Assembly: GCF_000020525.1 (NCBI RefSeq)
Contig: NC_011026.1
Location: 186,001 to 250,000, forward strand
Direction of reading: 5' to 3'
DNA from: Chloroherpeton thalassium ATCC 35110
GTDB taxonomy: Bacteria; Bacteroidota; Chlorobiia; Chlorobiales; Chloroherpetonaceae
DNA: 64,000 bases
Shown: positions 1 to 7,677 of the stretch, in pieces
Layout of the letters: every line of letters begins with the position of its first letter
Position numbering within the stretch: the stretch's first letter is position 1
Made by a program: the position numbers and the translations under genes
The notes under the pieces: model-generated
Seen by the model: only the letters and a program-made list of their open reading frames with translations
What the model was told of the DNA's origin: nothing
The model's database searches: none

Positions 1-7
1 CGATTTC

Positions 8-214
8 TTATGCGTTTTCCGCTTTGACTTCGGACTTGAAATCGACTTTTTTGTGCGAACCGTCGCAGTAAGGCGTGTTTTGGGTGTGACCGCAGCGGCA
101 AAGGAAAACCATTTTTCCACTTTCGGCAAGAGGCGCGCCATTCATATCCAAAATTTGCGCGTCACCTTCAACTTTGATTGGACCGTTGCTGAAAACCGTG
201 ATTTTAGCTGACAT
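8..214 (-). CDS. CDGSH iron-sulfur domain protein
   Basis: A 68-residue protein carrying one CDGSH-type motif: Cys39, Cys41, Cys50 and His54 (C-x-C ... CDGSH) would bind a redox-active 2Fe-2S cluster with 3Cys/1His ligation. The family serves in electron transfer or iron-sulfur homeostasis; the exact partner cannot be told. The ATG at 214 is preceded on the minus strand by AGGAG at good spacing, so the start is secure. It stands alone and is divergent from hisC. Confidence 0.9.
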   Translation of the reverse strand: MSAKITVFSNGPIKVEGDAQILDMNGAPLAESGKMVFLCRCGHTQNTPYCDGSHKKVDFKSEVKAENA

Positions 215-418
215 GATTTTTCTCCTGTGTAATGATGGTTTGCAAAATCTATCGGGACGAAAGGCTTAAAAAACAATGGTATAACACCGATTCGAACGCA
301 AATAATTTCTTTTTTCTCACGCGTCTAAACAACCCCAGACATCGCGCAGCCTGTCTGGAATAACGCTGGAGCTTTTGTATCTTTGCGCTTTAAGATTTAA
401 CCAGTCAATGCTTTTGAC

Positions 419-1516
419 ATGCAAAAAGATTTTTCAAACGATTTAGAATTTCGAGCATTTCTAAATCCTGCCGTTAGGAATATGTCTGCCTATCATATTT
501 CTGGTGGACAAAACGCGGAAATCAAGCTAAACCAAAACGAAAATCCGTTAGACCTGCCCGATTGGCTGAAGGAAAAAATATTGGCGGACTTTGCCAAAGA
601 GCAATGGAATCGCTATCCCGAAATTTTCCCAAACCAAGCCACACGGAAATATGCAGAGTTTTTAGACGTTCCCGCCGAATGCGTGCTGATGGGAAACGGT
701 TCTAACGAGTTGCTTTACACGATTTTCATGGCGACCCTTACAAAAGGCGCGTCGGTGCTGATTCCGCAGCCGTCGTTTTCACTTTATGAAAAAATCGCTG
801 ACATCTTAAACGCCGATGTCATTGCCGTGCCGATGACCAGCTCGTTTGAGTTTCAACCGGAACGCATCATTGCGGAAGCGAAGAACAGCCAGCCAAATCT
901 CATCGTGCTTTCCACGCCGAACAATCCGACGAGCAAGTCGCTTTCTTATGAGCAAATCAAGCAAATTGTCACCGAAACCGATTCCATCGTTTTGGCTGAC
1001 GAGGCGTATATCGAATTTTCCAAGCAAAAATCCGCGCTGGATCTGATCTATGAACACAGCAACTTGCTCGTGCTTCGAACCATGTCGAAGGCGTTTTCGC
1101 TTGCGGGCGTGCGGGTCGGTTTTGCCATCAGCCATCCTGAACTGTTGAAGGAAATCTCAAAGCCGAAGATTCCATTTGCGTCGAATCGCTTGGCGGAGCT
1201 TTGCCTGATTCATGTGCTCGAAAATTATTCAGTTATTGACGAACGCGTAAAAATGCTGCTCGGCGAGCGCGAACGAATGGCGGGCATATTGGCAAAAATG
1301 AACGGCATCTTTTTGCACGAAAGCGACACGAACTTTTTCATCATTGAAGTTGAACAACCCGGCGAAGTATTTAATCGGTTGAAAGCCAAAGACATCATCG
1401 TGCGAAATGTTTCGAGCTACCCGATGATGGAAAAATGCCTGCGCATCAATGTGGGAACAAAAGCGGAAAACGACCGATTTTTGTCGGAATTGGAAAAAAT
1501 TATGAATGAAGGTTAA
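419..1516 (+). CDS. hisC: Histidinol-phosphate aminotransferase
   Basis: A 365-residue fold-type I PLP aminotransferase of the normal HisC length. The PLP lysine is Lys224 in TMSKAFSLAGVRVGF; the NPNNPT-like segment (STPNNPTSK) and the final R-I-N-V-G segment that binds substrate carboxylate are present. It converts imidazole acetol phosphate to histidinol phosphate in histidine synthesis. No other his gene is nearby. A related aromatic or other amino acid transaminase is possible, but the sequence reads as HisC. The RNA methylase gene follows after 15 bp, probably in the same transcript. Confidence 0.88.
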   Translation: MQKDFSNDLEFRAFLNPAVRNMSAYHISGGQNAEIKLNQNENPLDLPDWLKEKILADFAKEQWNRYPEIFPNQATRKYAEFLDVPAECVLMGNGSNELLYTIFMATLTKGASVLIPQPSFSLYEKIADILNADVIAVPMTSSFEFQPERIIAEAKNSQPNLIVLSTPNNPTSKSLSYEQIKQIVTETDSIVLADEAYIEFSKQKSALDLIYEHSNLLVLRTMSKAFSLAGVRVGFAISHPELLKEISKPKIPFASNRLAELCLIHVLENYSVIDERVKMLLGERERMAGILAKMNGIFLHESDTNFFIIEVEQPGEVFNRLKAKDIIVRNVSSYPMMEKCLRINVGTKAENDRFLSELEKIMNEG

Positions 1517-1531
1517 GGATTTAGTAGAAAA

Positions 1532-2071
1532 ATGTTGAGGAAATTACATGGTTCTGAAATGGGGCGCTTAGAGCCGGACGCGTTTCGCGAAAGCCAAAAA
1601 CATCCGATTTATGTGATGTTTCAAAATATCCGAAGCATGTGGAATGTGGGCTCCATTTTCAGAACATGCGACGCGGCGAGAATTCAGAAAGTTATTATTA
1701 CGGGCTACACCGCCACGCCGCCACGCCCGCAAATAGACAAGGTGGCGCTGGGCGCAACCGAAACAGTCGATTGGGAATATGTCGCTGACCCGCTTGAGGC
1801 GCTCGCGGATTTGAAAGATCAGGGCGTGAAAATCGCCGCGCTGGAAATCACCGAAAACGCCCGAAATTATGACGAACTGAGCGCGGAAGATTTTCCACTT
1901 TGCCTGGTGTTAGGAAATGAAGTCACGGGCATAGACGATGAGGTGCTTCAGGAATGCGATTTTGCGTTGGAAATTCCGCAATACGGCACGAAGCATTCCT
2001 TAAATGTGGCCGTTTCGGCGGGCATCGCGATTTTTGAGGCGGTTCGGCAATTTCGCGCTTGCGACATCTAA
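1532..2071 (+). CDS. SpoU/TrmH-family RNA 2'-O-methyltransferase
   Basis: A 179-residue SPOUT methyltransferase. All three SpoU motifs are seen: N-x-G-S-I-F-R-T-C (motif 1, about residues 34-42), LVLGNEVTGI (motif 2) and IPQYGTKHSLNVAVSAGIAIFE (motif 3), which form the SAM-binding trefoil knot. It would methylate ribose 2'-OH in tRNA or rRNA; the target cannot be deduced. It lacks the extra N-terminal substrate-binding domain of RlmB, so it is a minimal member. It ends just before a hairpin that serves the convergent rubrerythrin operon. Confidence 0.88.
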   Translation: MLRKLHGSEMGRLEPDAFRESQKHPIYVMFQNIRSMWNVGSIFRTCDAARIQKVIITGYTATPPRPQIDKVALGATETVDWEYVADPLEALADLKDQGVKIAALEITENARNYDELSAEDFPLCLVLGNEVTGIDDEVLQECDFALEIPQYGTKHSLNVAVSAGIAIFEAVRQFRACDI

Positions 2072-2122
2072 AAAAAGCCGGACAAAATGACCGTTCCTTG
2101 TGAGAACAGTGATTCAATCCGG
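2072..2122 (-). terminator. Intrinsic terminator of the rubrerythrin operon
   Basis: On the minus strand AGCCGGA pairs with TCCGGCT (2078-2084 and 2117-2123), with a small inner GTTC/GAAC hairpin, and is followed by a run of T. It lies between the convergent RNA methylase and rubrerythrin genes; the T-run favours minus-strand use. Confidence 0.6.
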
Positions 2123-2172
2123 CTGCAATTTGTTTTCAGTCAAAAAGAGCTTTCGCAAAGAAAGCGCTTTGT

Positions 2173-2751
2173 TTACCAGTTTTCGCCAAGAAGCTCAAAA
2201 TAAGCTTGTGGTTTTAAACATGCCGGGCAAGCTTTTGGGGCTTCTTCAGCTTCGTGCAAATAGCCGCAGTTGATGCAGCGCCAAACGACTTTTCCACCAC
2301 GCTTGAACACTTTGCCCGCCTCAAGATTGTCGGCCAAATCTTTGTAGCGTTTGCCGTGCTGCTTTTCAGAAACGCAAATGGCTTCAAATGCGCGAGCAAC
2401 TGGCTCAAAACCTTCTTCGCGTGCAATTTTTGCAAACTCAGGATACATGCTGGTCCATTCGTGCTCTTCACCAGCGGCGGCGGCGCGAAGGTTTTCCAAT
2501 GTGGAACTGACAACGCCAGCCGGAAACATTTCTTCAATCTTCAAGTCGCCACCTTCTAAAAAGCTAAAGAAGCGCTTTGCATGTTCGCGCTCTTGGTTGG
2601 CGGTTTCTTCAAAAATTTCTGCAATCTGAATCAATCCTTCTTCTCTTGCTTTTTCAGCAAAAAAAGTGTAGCGATTGCGCGCTTGCGATTCACCCGCAAA
2701 TGCCGTCAGTAGATTTTTTTCTGTTCGCGTGCCTTTTACGCTCTTTGACAT
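2173..2751 (-). CDS. rbr: Rubrerythrin
   Basis: A 192-residue non-haem iron protein. The N-terminal ferritin-like four-helix domain carries the ExxH di-iron ligands (for example ESQARNRYTFF, EETANQEREHAKRF, EAICVSEKQHGKRY), and a C-terminal rubredoxin-like knuckle follows with CINCGY and CPACLKP. It reduces hydrogen peroxide with electrons from rubredoxin, protecting anaerobes. I start at the ATG at 2751, where a GGAG ribosome-binding site precedes it and the ferritin domain begins; a 25-residue extension to 2826 is basic and unlike the family. It follows the rubredoxin-fusion gene by about 80 bp, so both probably act in oxygen defence. Confidence 0.95.
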   Translation of the reverse strand: MSKSVKGTRTEKNLLTAFAGESQARNRYTFFAEKAREEGLIQIAEIFEETANQEREHAKRFFSFLEGGDLKIEEMFPAGVVSSTLENLRAAAAGEEHEWTSMYPEFAKIAREEGFEPVARAFEAICVSEKQHGKRYKDLADNLEAGKVFKRGGKVVWRCINCGYLHEAEEAPKACPACLKPQAYFELLGENW

Positions 2752-2829
2752 GATGGTTTTCTCCTTTTTTATTTTCCTGATTGTAATTAAAAGAACATGA
2801 AAAAAAAGCTGCTTATCTGATTGCAAAGA

Positions 2830-4329
2830 TTAAGCATGAGCAATGTCTGTATATTCGCTAATTTCTCGGCTTAATGTAACAAGATCGCTGTACTCCAAAT
2901 CGTGAATATTCTTGCGACCAAGAATTCGCACGATATCTTCCAATTCCGATTTATAAACCAGAAATAGATTGGCGAGCATTTTTGCCGATTCCTCAATATT
3001 GAAGCGTTCACGAAGCTTTGGGTCTTGGGTTGCAATTCCAACCGGACAAGTGCCTTTGTGACAAACCCGGTACTGCTGGCAACCAATGCCAATCATGGCT
3101 GTTGTGCCCAACGCGACCGCATCCGCGCCCATCGCAATACATTTGGCAATGTCGGCAGTCGTGCGAATGCCACCGGTAAGAATCAGGGCCGTGTCCGCCA
3201 CCTGTTTTTCTCTAAAAATTTTTCGTGCTTGATAAACGGCATAAGGCGCAGGAATGCCGAAGTTATCCTTTACATGCGCCGGGGCTGCGCCTGTGGAACC
3301 ACCACGACAATCGATGGTAATAAAATCAGGTTGGGCGTAAAGCGCAACCTCCAAATCATCCTCAAGATTGCCCGCAACAAGCTTAATGCCAACAGGTTTG
3401 CCGTCGATTTTTTCGCGTAGCCAATTCACTTTCTTGCGCAAATCGTCCTCCGATTTGATGTCGGTGTGATTTGCAGGACTGATAATATCTTGAAACGGCG
3501 GGACTTTGCGCACACGAGCAATTTCTTCAGTAACTTTCTCAGCGAGCAGGTGACCGCCCAATCCGGCTTTGGCGGCTTGACCAATTTTAATTTCTACCGC
3601 ATCGCATTTTTTCAGCGCGTCATCCGTGACGCCAAAACGCCCAGTTGAATATTCGAAAATGTATTTATATGCCGCTTGCTGTTCTTCGTCAATCATTCCG
3701 CCTTCACCGCTGCAAGTCGCGGTTTTGGCCATCGCCGAACCTTTGGCTAATGCAATTTTGGCTTCTTTTGAGAGTGAACCAAACGACATGTGCGAAACGA
3801 AAAATGGCAAGGCAAGTTCAATTGGCTTAGCTGATTGCGCCCCGATAATCGTTTTCAAGTTGACTGCCACTTCATCAGGGCGAAGCGGTCGGCGGGCAAG
3901 CTGGCCAGGTAAAAACAATATCTCGTCGAATAAATTGCGATGCTTTGGCGTGCGCATCGCCGAATATTCTTGTTTGCCCGTTACCGCTTTCAGAAAAATA
4001 GAACGCATTTCGCGCTCGGTTTCATCCCATTGGCGCTCGTAATTTCCAAGATAGCTTGTTACCGTTTTTCCTGTATTGGCTGGCTCCGTGTGGCGTGTGC
4101 TGTCTGTAACATTACGACCTGGCTGCTCCCGCGAGAGATTTTTTTCTGCCTCCTCTGCAGCAGCGCGCCTGACGATTTTCTCAAAATGCTCTTTGCCGGC
4201 ACCGCAAACCGGGCAAGTCCAATCGCCGGAGATGTCTTCAAATTTTGTTCCCGAGGCAATCCCGCTATCCGGGTCGCCGAGGTTTTCATCATAAACCCAT
4301 CCGCAAATCACGCATTCAAACTGCTCCAT
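2830..4329 (-). CDS. Rubredoxin domain fused to FMN-binding glutamate-synthase-like domain
   Basis: A 499-residue protein in two parts. Residues 1-52 are a complete rubredoxin with Cys6, Cys9, Cys39 and Cys42. Residues about 130-480 are the FMN-binding domain of glutamate synthase (GltB type), with the [10 protein letters not shown] phosphate-binding region and the cluster segment [19 protein letters not shown]. The glutaminase domain of true GltB is absent. The domain may still form glutamate from ammonia and 2-oxoglutarate or act as a flavin oxidoreductase; the attached rubredoxin suggests it takes or gives electrons directly. It sits just upstream of rubrerythrin, which uses rubredoxin electrons. 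The function of the fusion is inferred, the domains are clear. Confidence 0.88.
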   Translation of the reverse strand: MEQFECVICGWVYDENLGDPDSGIASGTKFEDISGDWTCPVCGAGKEHFEKIVRRAAAEEAEKNLSREQPGRNVTDSTRHTEPANTGKTVTSYLGNYERQWDETEREMRSIFLKAVTGKQEYSAMRTPKHRNLFDEILFLPGQLARRPLRPDEVAVNLKTIIGAQSAKPIELALPFFVSHMSFGSLSKEAKIALAKGSAMAKTATCSGEGGMIDEEQQAAYKYIFEYSTGRFGVTDDALKKCDAVEIKIGQAAKAGLGGHLLAEKVTEEIARVRKVPPFQDIISPANHTDIKSEDDLRKKVNWLREKIDGKPVGIKLVAGNLEDDLEVALYAQPDFITIDCRGGSTGAAPAHVKDNFGIPAPYAVYQARKIFREKQVADTALILTGGIRTTADIAKCIAMGADAVALGTTAMIGIGCQQYRVCHKGTCPVGIATQDPKLRERFNIEESAKMLANLFLVYKSELEDIVRILGRKNIHDLEYSDLVTLSREISEYTDIAHA

Positions 4330-4629
4330 GTGAGTATAGTCAAGGTTGTTTTTTTGGGTGAACTAAAAAAAGAAAACCTCAATATAAAACTTTGCAAAAA
4401 GTTTTTTCTTGCACAAGTTCAAGAATCATAAGCATTTGTTTACAAAACATGATTTGCAAATTCGCTCGCAAAAATAGTAATAATTCCTGAAATTTTTAGC
4501 CAATAAAACCGCAGTCCTTGAATTGCCGAATAAAAATGCTACCTGTTTGCAATTTTTCAATATAAATAAAAAAGGCAGCCTTGTTGCGAAGGCTGCCTTC
4601 ACCGCCAAAATAGATTTAGCGGTATTCGC
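4330..4629 (-). other. Intergenic region between SDH operon and rubredoxin fusion gene
   Basis: About 300 bp with no supported gene. It should hold the promoter of the rubredoxin-fusion/rubrerythrin operon on its left side and it contains the terminator of the SDH operon at 4566-4599. The rest is AT-rich with no recognisable element. Confidence 0.6.
4566..4599 (-). terminator. Intrinsic terminator of the SDH operon
   Basis: An 11-bp perfect stem AAGGCAGCCTT / AAGGCTGCCTT (4572-4582 and 4589-4599) with a 6-nt loop, followed on the minus strand by a T-run. It lies about 30 bp after the stop of the HdrB-like gene. The stem core matches the terminator at 44486-44508. Confidence 0.88.
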
Positions 4630-5478
4630 TCAGCTAACAAGGTGCCTGTTTATTCCCAACTCTTTTTGCGTATAGCCAAACGCCAGCCCAACGAGCTGCG
4701 AAAGATGCAGCACCGGAATTGAGCCTTTGATTCCTTGCTTATCAAGGGCTTTTTTCTGGTAGCCGTCCAGAACCGTGTGGCAAAGCGGACACGGCGTCAC
4801 GATGTAATCCGCGCCTGATTTGATGGCATCGTCTAAAGCAGCAGCCGCGATTCTGAGCGACTCGTCTTCGGCGACGAGCAGCGTATGAAAACCGCAGCAT
4901 TGATTGCTTGATTTATACTTGACTGGCTTTGCGCCAAGCACATCCACAAGCTGGTCTAAGGATTTCGGTGCTTTCGGATCGTCAACGCCCAAAAGCGACG
5001 ACGGCCTTAGAATGTGGCAGCCATAGAACGACGCAACTTTATATTCCTTCAACGGATTTTTCACCTTCTTGGCAATTGCTTCCAAACCGATGTCTTCGTT
5101 CAACACCCACAGCAGATGCTTCACGGCAGATTTTCCGGTATATTCCAAGTCTTCGCGTTTCAGGAAGCCGTTGACCATCTCGCGCTTTTCCTTTGAACGA
5201 TCAAGTTCGTCTTTGGCACGGCGCAAACTCAAAAGGCAGGTGTTGCACGAAGTAACCATGTCCAAACCAAGCTTTTCAGCCAAAGCAATATTTCTGCCAT
5301 TCACCACCAAAAATTCATCGGGATTGACATAATCCAAGTTGCTCCCGCCGCAGCAAGTGCCTTGCTCGAGTTTCACCAGCTCCAAGTCGAGGTCTTTTTC
5401 CCATTGTTCAAGCGACTTATCGACTTCTTTGGTCATGGCCTCGTTGATGCAACTTAAATAATATGCGTACTTTTTCAT
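4630..5478 (-). CDS. SDH/FRD class E subunit, HdrB-like (two CCG domains)
   Basis: A 282-residue protein with two cysteine-rich CCG domains: the first has CCGGSN and SCNTCL, the second YGCHILR, QCCGFH and PCPLCH. Such domains occur in heterodisulfide reductase HdrB and in the SdhE (also called SdhC) subunit of class E succinate:quinone reductases, where they replace the usual haem-bearing membrane anchor and hold the quinone-side clusters. It ends the minus-strand gene set sdhA-sdhB-sdhB'-this gene, 18 bp after the second FeS subunit, with GGAGGAAGG before its ATG. No transmembrane segment is seen, so membrane contact would be peripheral. Confidence 0.88.
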   Translation of the reverse strand: MKKYAYYLSCINEAMTKEVDKSLEQWEKDLDLELVKLEQGTCCGGSNLDYVNPDEFLVVNGRNIALAEKLGLDMVTSCNTCLLSLRRAKDELDRSKEKREMVNGFLKREDLEYTGKSAVKHLLWVLNEDIGLEAIAKKVKNPLKEYKVASFYGCHILRPSSLLGVDDPKAPKSLDQLVDVLGAKPVKYKSSNQCCGFHTLLVAEDESLRIAAAALDDAIKSGADYIVTPCPLCHTVLDGYQKKALDKQGIKGSIPVLHLSQLVGLAFGYTQKELGINRHLVS

Positions 5479-5496
5479 CTTACCTTCCTCCGTATT

Positions 5497-6516
5497 CTAT
5501 TTGTGATGGTTAGAGTTGCCGCGACTTTTCAGTTCTTTGAGCATCGAACGAAGATTTTCGATGCCTGGAACTGCCTTTACCATAAACGGAGGCGGCGGGG
5601 TTTTGCCTTTTTTCGTCATTTTGAACGCCATTGGGAGCATATTTTTGACCGTCCAGCTTAAGCCATTGGTACGAATCGGCAAAAGCGATTCTACGAGACG
5701 ACCTTTTTTCTCAATATCTTTTACAAACGCAGCGGCGTGTTTTGCGCCTGGCGTGTCGCTCAGGCCACGCTTTTGAACCGCGTCCTCACGAATGTGGTGA
5801 ATTGCTTCCATGATGGGAATGTGCTTGACGCAATGTTCCATGCAGCGGTAGCAGTGTGTGCAGTCCCAAACGCCATTGTCGGAAACCAAAACGCCCAAAC
5901 GCTTGTCATGCACGGCATCGCGGCTGTCGGCTTCCATGCGGTAGGATTTCAACAGCACCGCCGGCGTGATGTATTCTTTGTTGGCTTTCGTCATGGTGCA
6001 TTCGGAAATGCACGACGCGCAAAGAATGCAGTCGGTCGCCGCATCGTAGAGCTTGAATTCGGCTTCGGCGATGTTGAATTCCTTTTTGCCCATCTGATTT
6101 TCGGGCATTTTGGACTCAACCCAACCGAAGTATTTTTCAATTTTCCCGACGACGGAATCCATATCGACGACCAAGTCACGAATGACGGGCAAATTTGCAA
6201 TTGGCTCGACTAAGATGACGTTTTCGCGGTCGGCAAATGCCAACTCGTCCCAAACCTGTGTAGTACAAGCCAGTTTGGAAACGCTGTTTATTCTCATCGC
6301 GCAAGAGCCACAAATACCCGCTTGACAAAAGGAGCGGAACGAAAGACGCGGCTCAATATGCTCCTTGATATAGTTCAGCGCACGCAGGACGGTAATACCT
6401 TTTTCCACCGTAATCGGGTATTCATCATAAAACGGGGACGCGTCAATTTGTGGATTGAACCGATACACACGGAACGTAATCTCCCGTTTTTCTTCCTTAA
6501 CTTCCGGCATTGTCAT
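5497..6516 (-). CDS. sdhB: Second succinate dehydrogenase/fumarate reductase iron-sulfur subunit, C-terminally extended
   Basis: A 339-residue FeS subunit. The N-terminal ferredoxin domain has Cys64, Cys69, Cys72 and Cys84 for the 2Fe-2S centre. Two full CxxCxxCxxxC motifs follow (CILCASCISEC and CTHCYRCMEHC); the last has four cysteines, so the third centre is predicted 4Fe-4S, as known in class E enzymes, instead of 3Fe-4S. It is clearly paralogous to the subunit at 6872-7621 but has about 90 extra C-terminal residues, rich in Lys and Pro, without a known domain. It would pass electrons from the flavoprotein to the HdrB-like subunit encoded 18 bp downstream. Start could be the Met two codons later. 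Confidence 0.9.
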   Translation of the reverse strand: MTMPEVKEEKREITFRVYRFNPQIDASPFYDEYPITVEKGITVLRALNYIKEHIEPRLSFRSFCQAGICGSCAMRINSVSKLACTTQVWDELAFADRENVILVEPIANLPVIRDLVVDMDSVVGKIEKYFGWVESKMPENQMGKKEFNIAEAEFKLYDAATDCILCASCISECTMTKANKEYITPAVLLKSYRMEADSRDAVHDKRLGVLVSDNGVWDCTHCYRCMEHCVKHIPIMEAIHHIREDAVQKRGLSDTPGAKHAAAFVKDIEKKGRLVESLLPIRTNGLSWTVKNMLPMAFKMTKKGKTPPPPFMVKAVPGIENLRSMLKELKSRGNSNHHK

Positions 6517-6871
6517 CTTTGTTTTCAGTTAAAATACATTCACAAAGCAGAAAAAGCGGTTTCTGCTTTCGTCCAACTCATTGCAGCAAAAAGCCATGAT
6601 TTCCTCAGTTTAAACAGGACATCATGCGCTGTTTGCCCAAGAGTGTTTCACCTCATAATAGCAAAGGTTCGTTTGCAAGTATAGACCAGGTACAAATCGG
6701 CAAACGCATATTTAGTAAGCGTTTTCGCCAGGATTTCTTACCGGAGAAAGCTGAGCAGAAGCAATGTTGGGAGCAGGAAAAATTCAACATCTCACAACTG
6801 CTGCGGCTTAGCGCCACTTTGTTGGATTGCAAGAGGTTCAAGTTTAACTGCGCGCCAAACGATGCGGTTAC
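6517..6871 (-). other. 355-bp gap between the two FeS-subunit genes
   Basis: No credible gene is seen on either strand. It is long for an operon interior, so the second half may have its own promoter. Next to the downstream gene it holds a perfect 10-bp hairpin (6544-6569). Confidence 0.5.
6544..6569 (-). promoter_or_regulatory. Perfect 10-bp hairpin in leader of the second sdhB
   Basis: AAAGCAGAAA pairs with TTTCTGCTTT around a 6-nt loop, 28 bp before the start codon. No T-run follows on the minus strand, so it is more likely an mRNA-stabilising or processing hairpin than a terminator. Role is inferred. Confidence 0.4.
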
Positions 6872-7621
6872 TTAGCTTTTTCCTGAAAGCTTTTTTTGCA
6901 TCACTCTTTCCCGCAAGGATTGAATCGCTTGCATGATGGGAATATTTTTGACACAGGTAAATGCACAACGATTGCAGCCTCGGCAGTCCATCACGCCATG
7001 AAGCTCGCCGAGCAGCTCGAGGCGCTCCTCTTCGGATTTATCTCTGCTATCGGCGTTCATTCTAAACGAGCGCAGCAGCACGGGTGGCGAAACATAATCC
7101 GGGTCGGCCTTCAACGCCGGACAGTCTGACAAGCACGTACCGCAAAGAATGCAATCCGTCGCCGGGTCATACACCCGAAACTCTTCTTCGGAAACCGTGC
7201 ATTCTTTTTTGCCCATTTCTTGCTCAGGCATCGCCGGCTCAACCCATCCAAGATAAGTTTCAAGCTTTCGGACAAGCGGCTGCATATCAACAATCAAATC
7301 ACGGAGAGCCGGTAAATTATTAATCGGCTCAACCGTGATGACATTTTTTTCAACGCTGTTTTTTAATTCATCCCAAACCTGGGTAGTACAAGCCAATTTG
7401 GCCATGCCGTTTATTTTCATCGAGCAGGAACCGCAAATTCCCGCATGACAAAACGAGCTGAACGAAAGCCTTGGCTCCAGGTTTTGTTTAATGTAATCCA
7501 AGGCTCTGAGTACCGTAATGCCTCGCTCAGTTGGAATTTCAAATGAGTCGTAATATGGATGCTCGTCGATTTGCGGATTGAACCGAAACACACGAAACGT
7601 GATTGCTTTTACTTCTTTCAT
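6872..7621 (-). CDS. sdhB: Succinate dehydrogenase/fumarate reductase iron-sulfur subunit
   Basis: A 249-residue FeS subunit of usual length. It has a plant-type 2Fe-2S domain (FCHAGICGSCSMKI ... LACTTQ) and two CxxCxxCxxxC motifs (CILCGTCLSDC and CRGCNRCAFTC). The last has a fourth Cys, giving a 4Fe-4S third centre typical of class E succinate:quinone reductases. It follows sdhA by 56 bp and should form the catalytic core with it. In green sulfur bacteria this enzyme runs as fumarate reductase in the reductive TCA cycle (established knowledge). Confidence 0.93.
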   Translation of the reverse strand: MKEVKAITFRVFRFNPQIDEHPYYDSFEIPTERGITVLRALDYIKQNLEPRLSFSSFCHAGICGSCSMKINGMAKLACTTQVWDELKNSVEKNVITVEPINNLPALRDLIVDMQPLVRKLETYLGWVEPAMPEQEMGKKECTVSEEEFRVYDPATDCILCGTCLSDCPALKADPDYVSPPVLLRSFRMNADSRDKSEEERLELLGELHGVMDCRGCNRCAFTCVKNIPIMQAIQSLRERVMQKKLSGKS

Positions 7622-7677
7622 GTACGCTTAGACCTATTAATTAAAAATAAAATAACGGCATAGCCCGAGCTGCAGCA

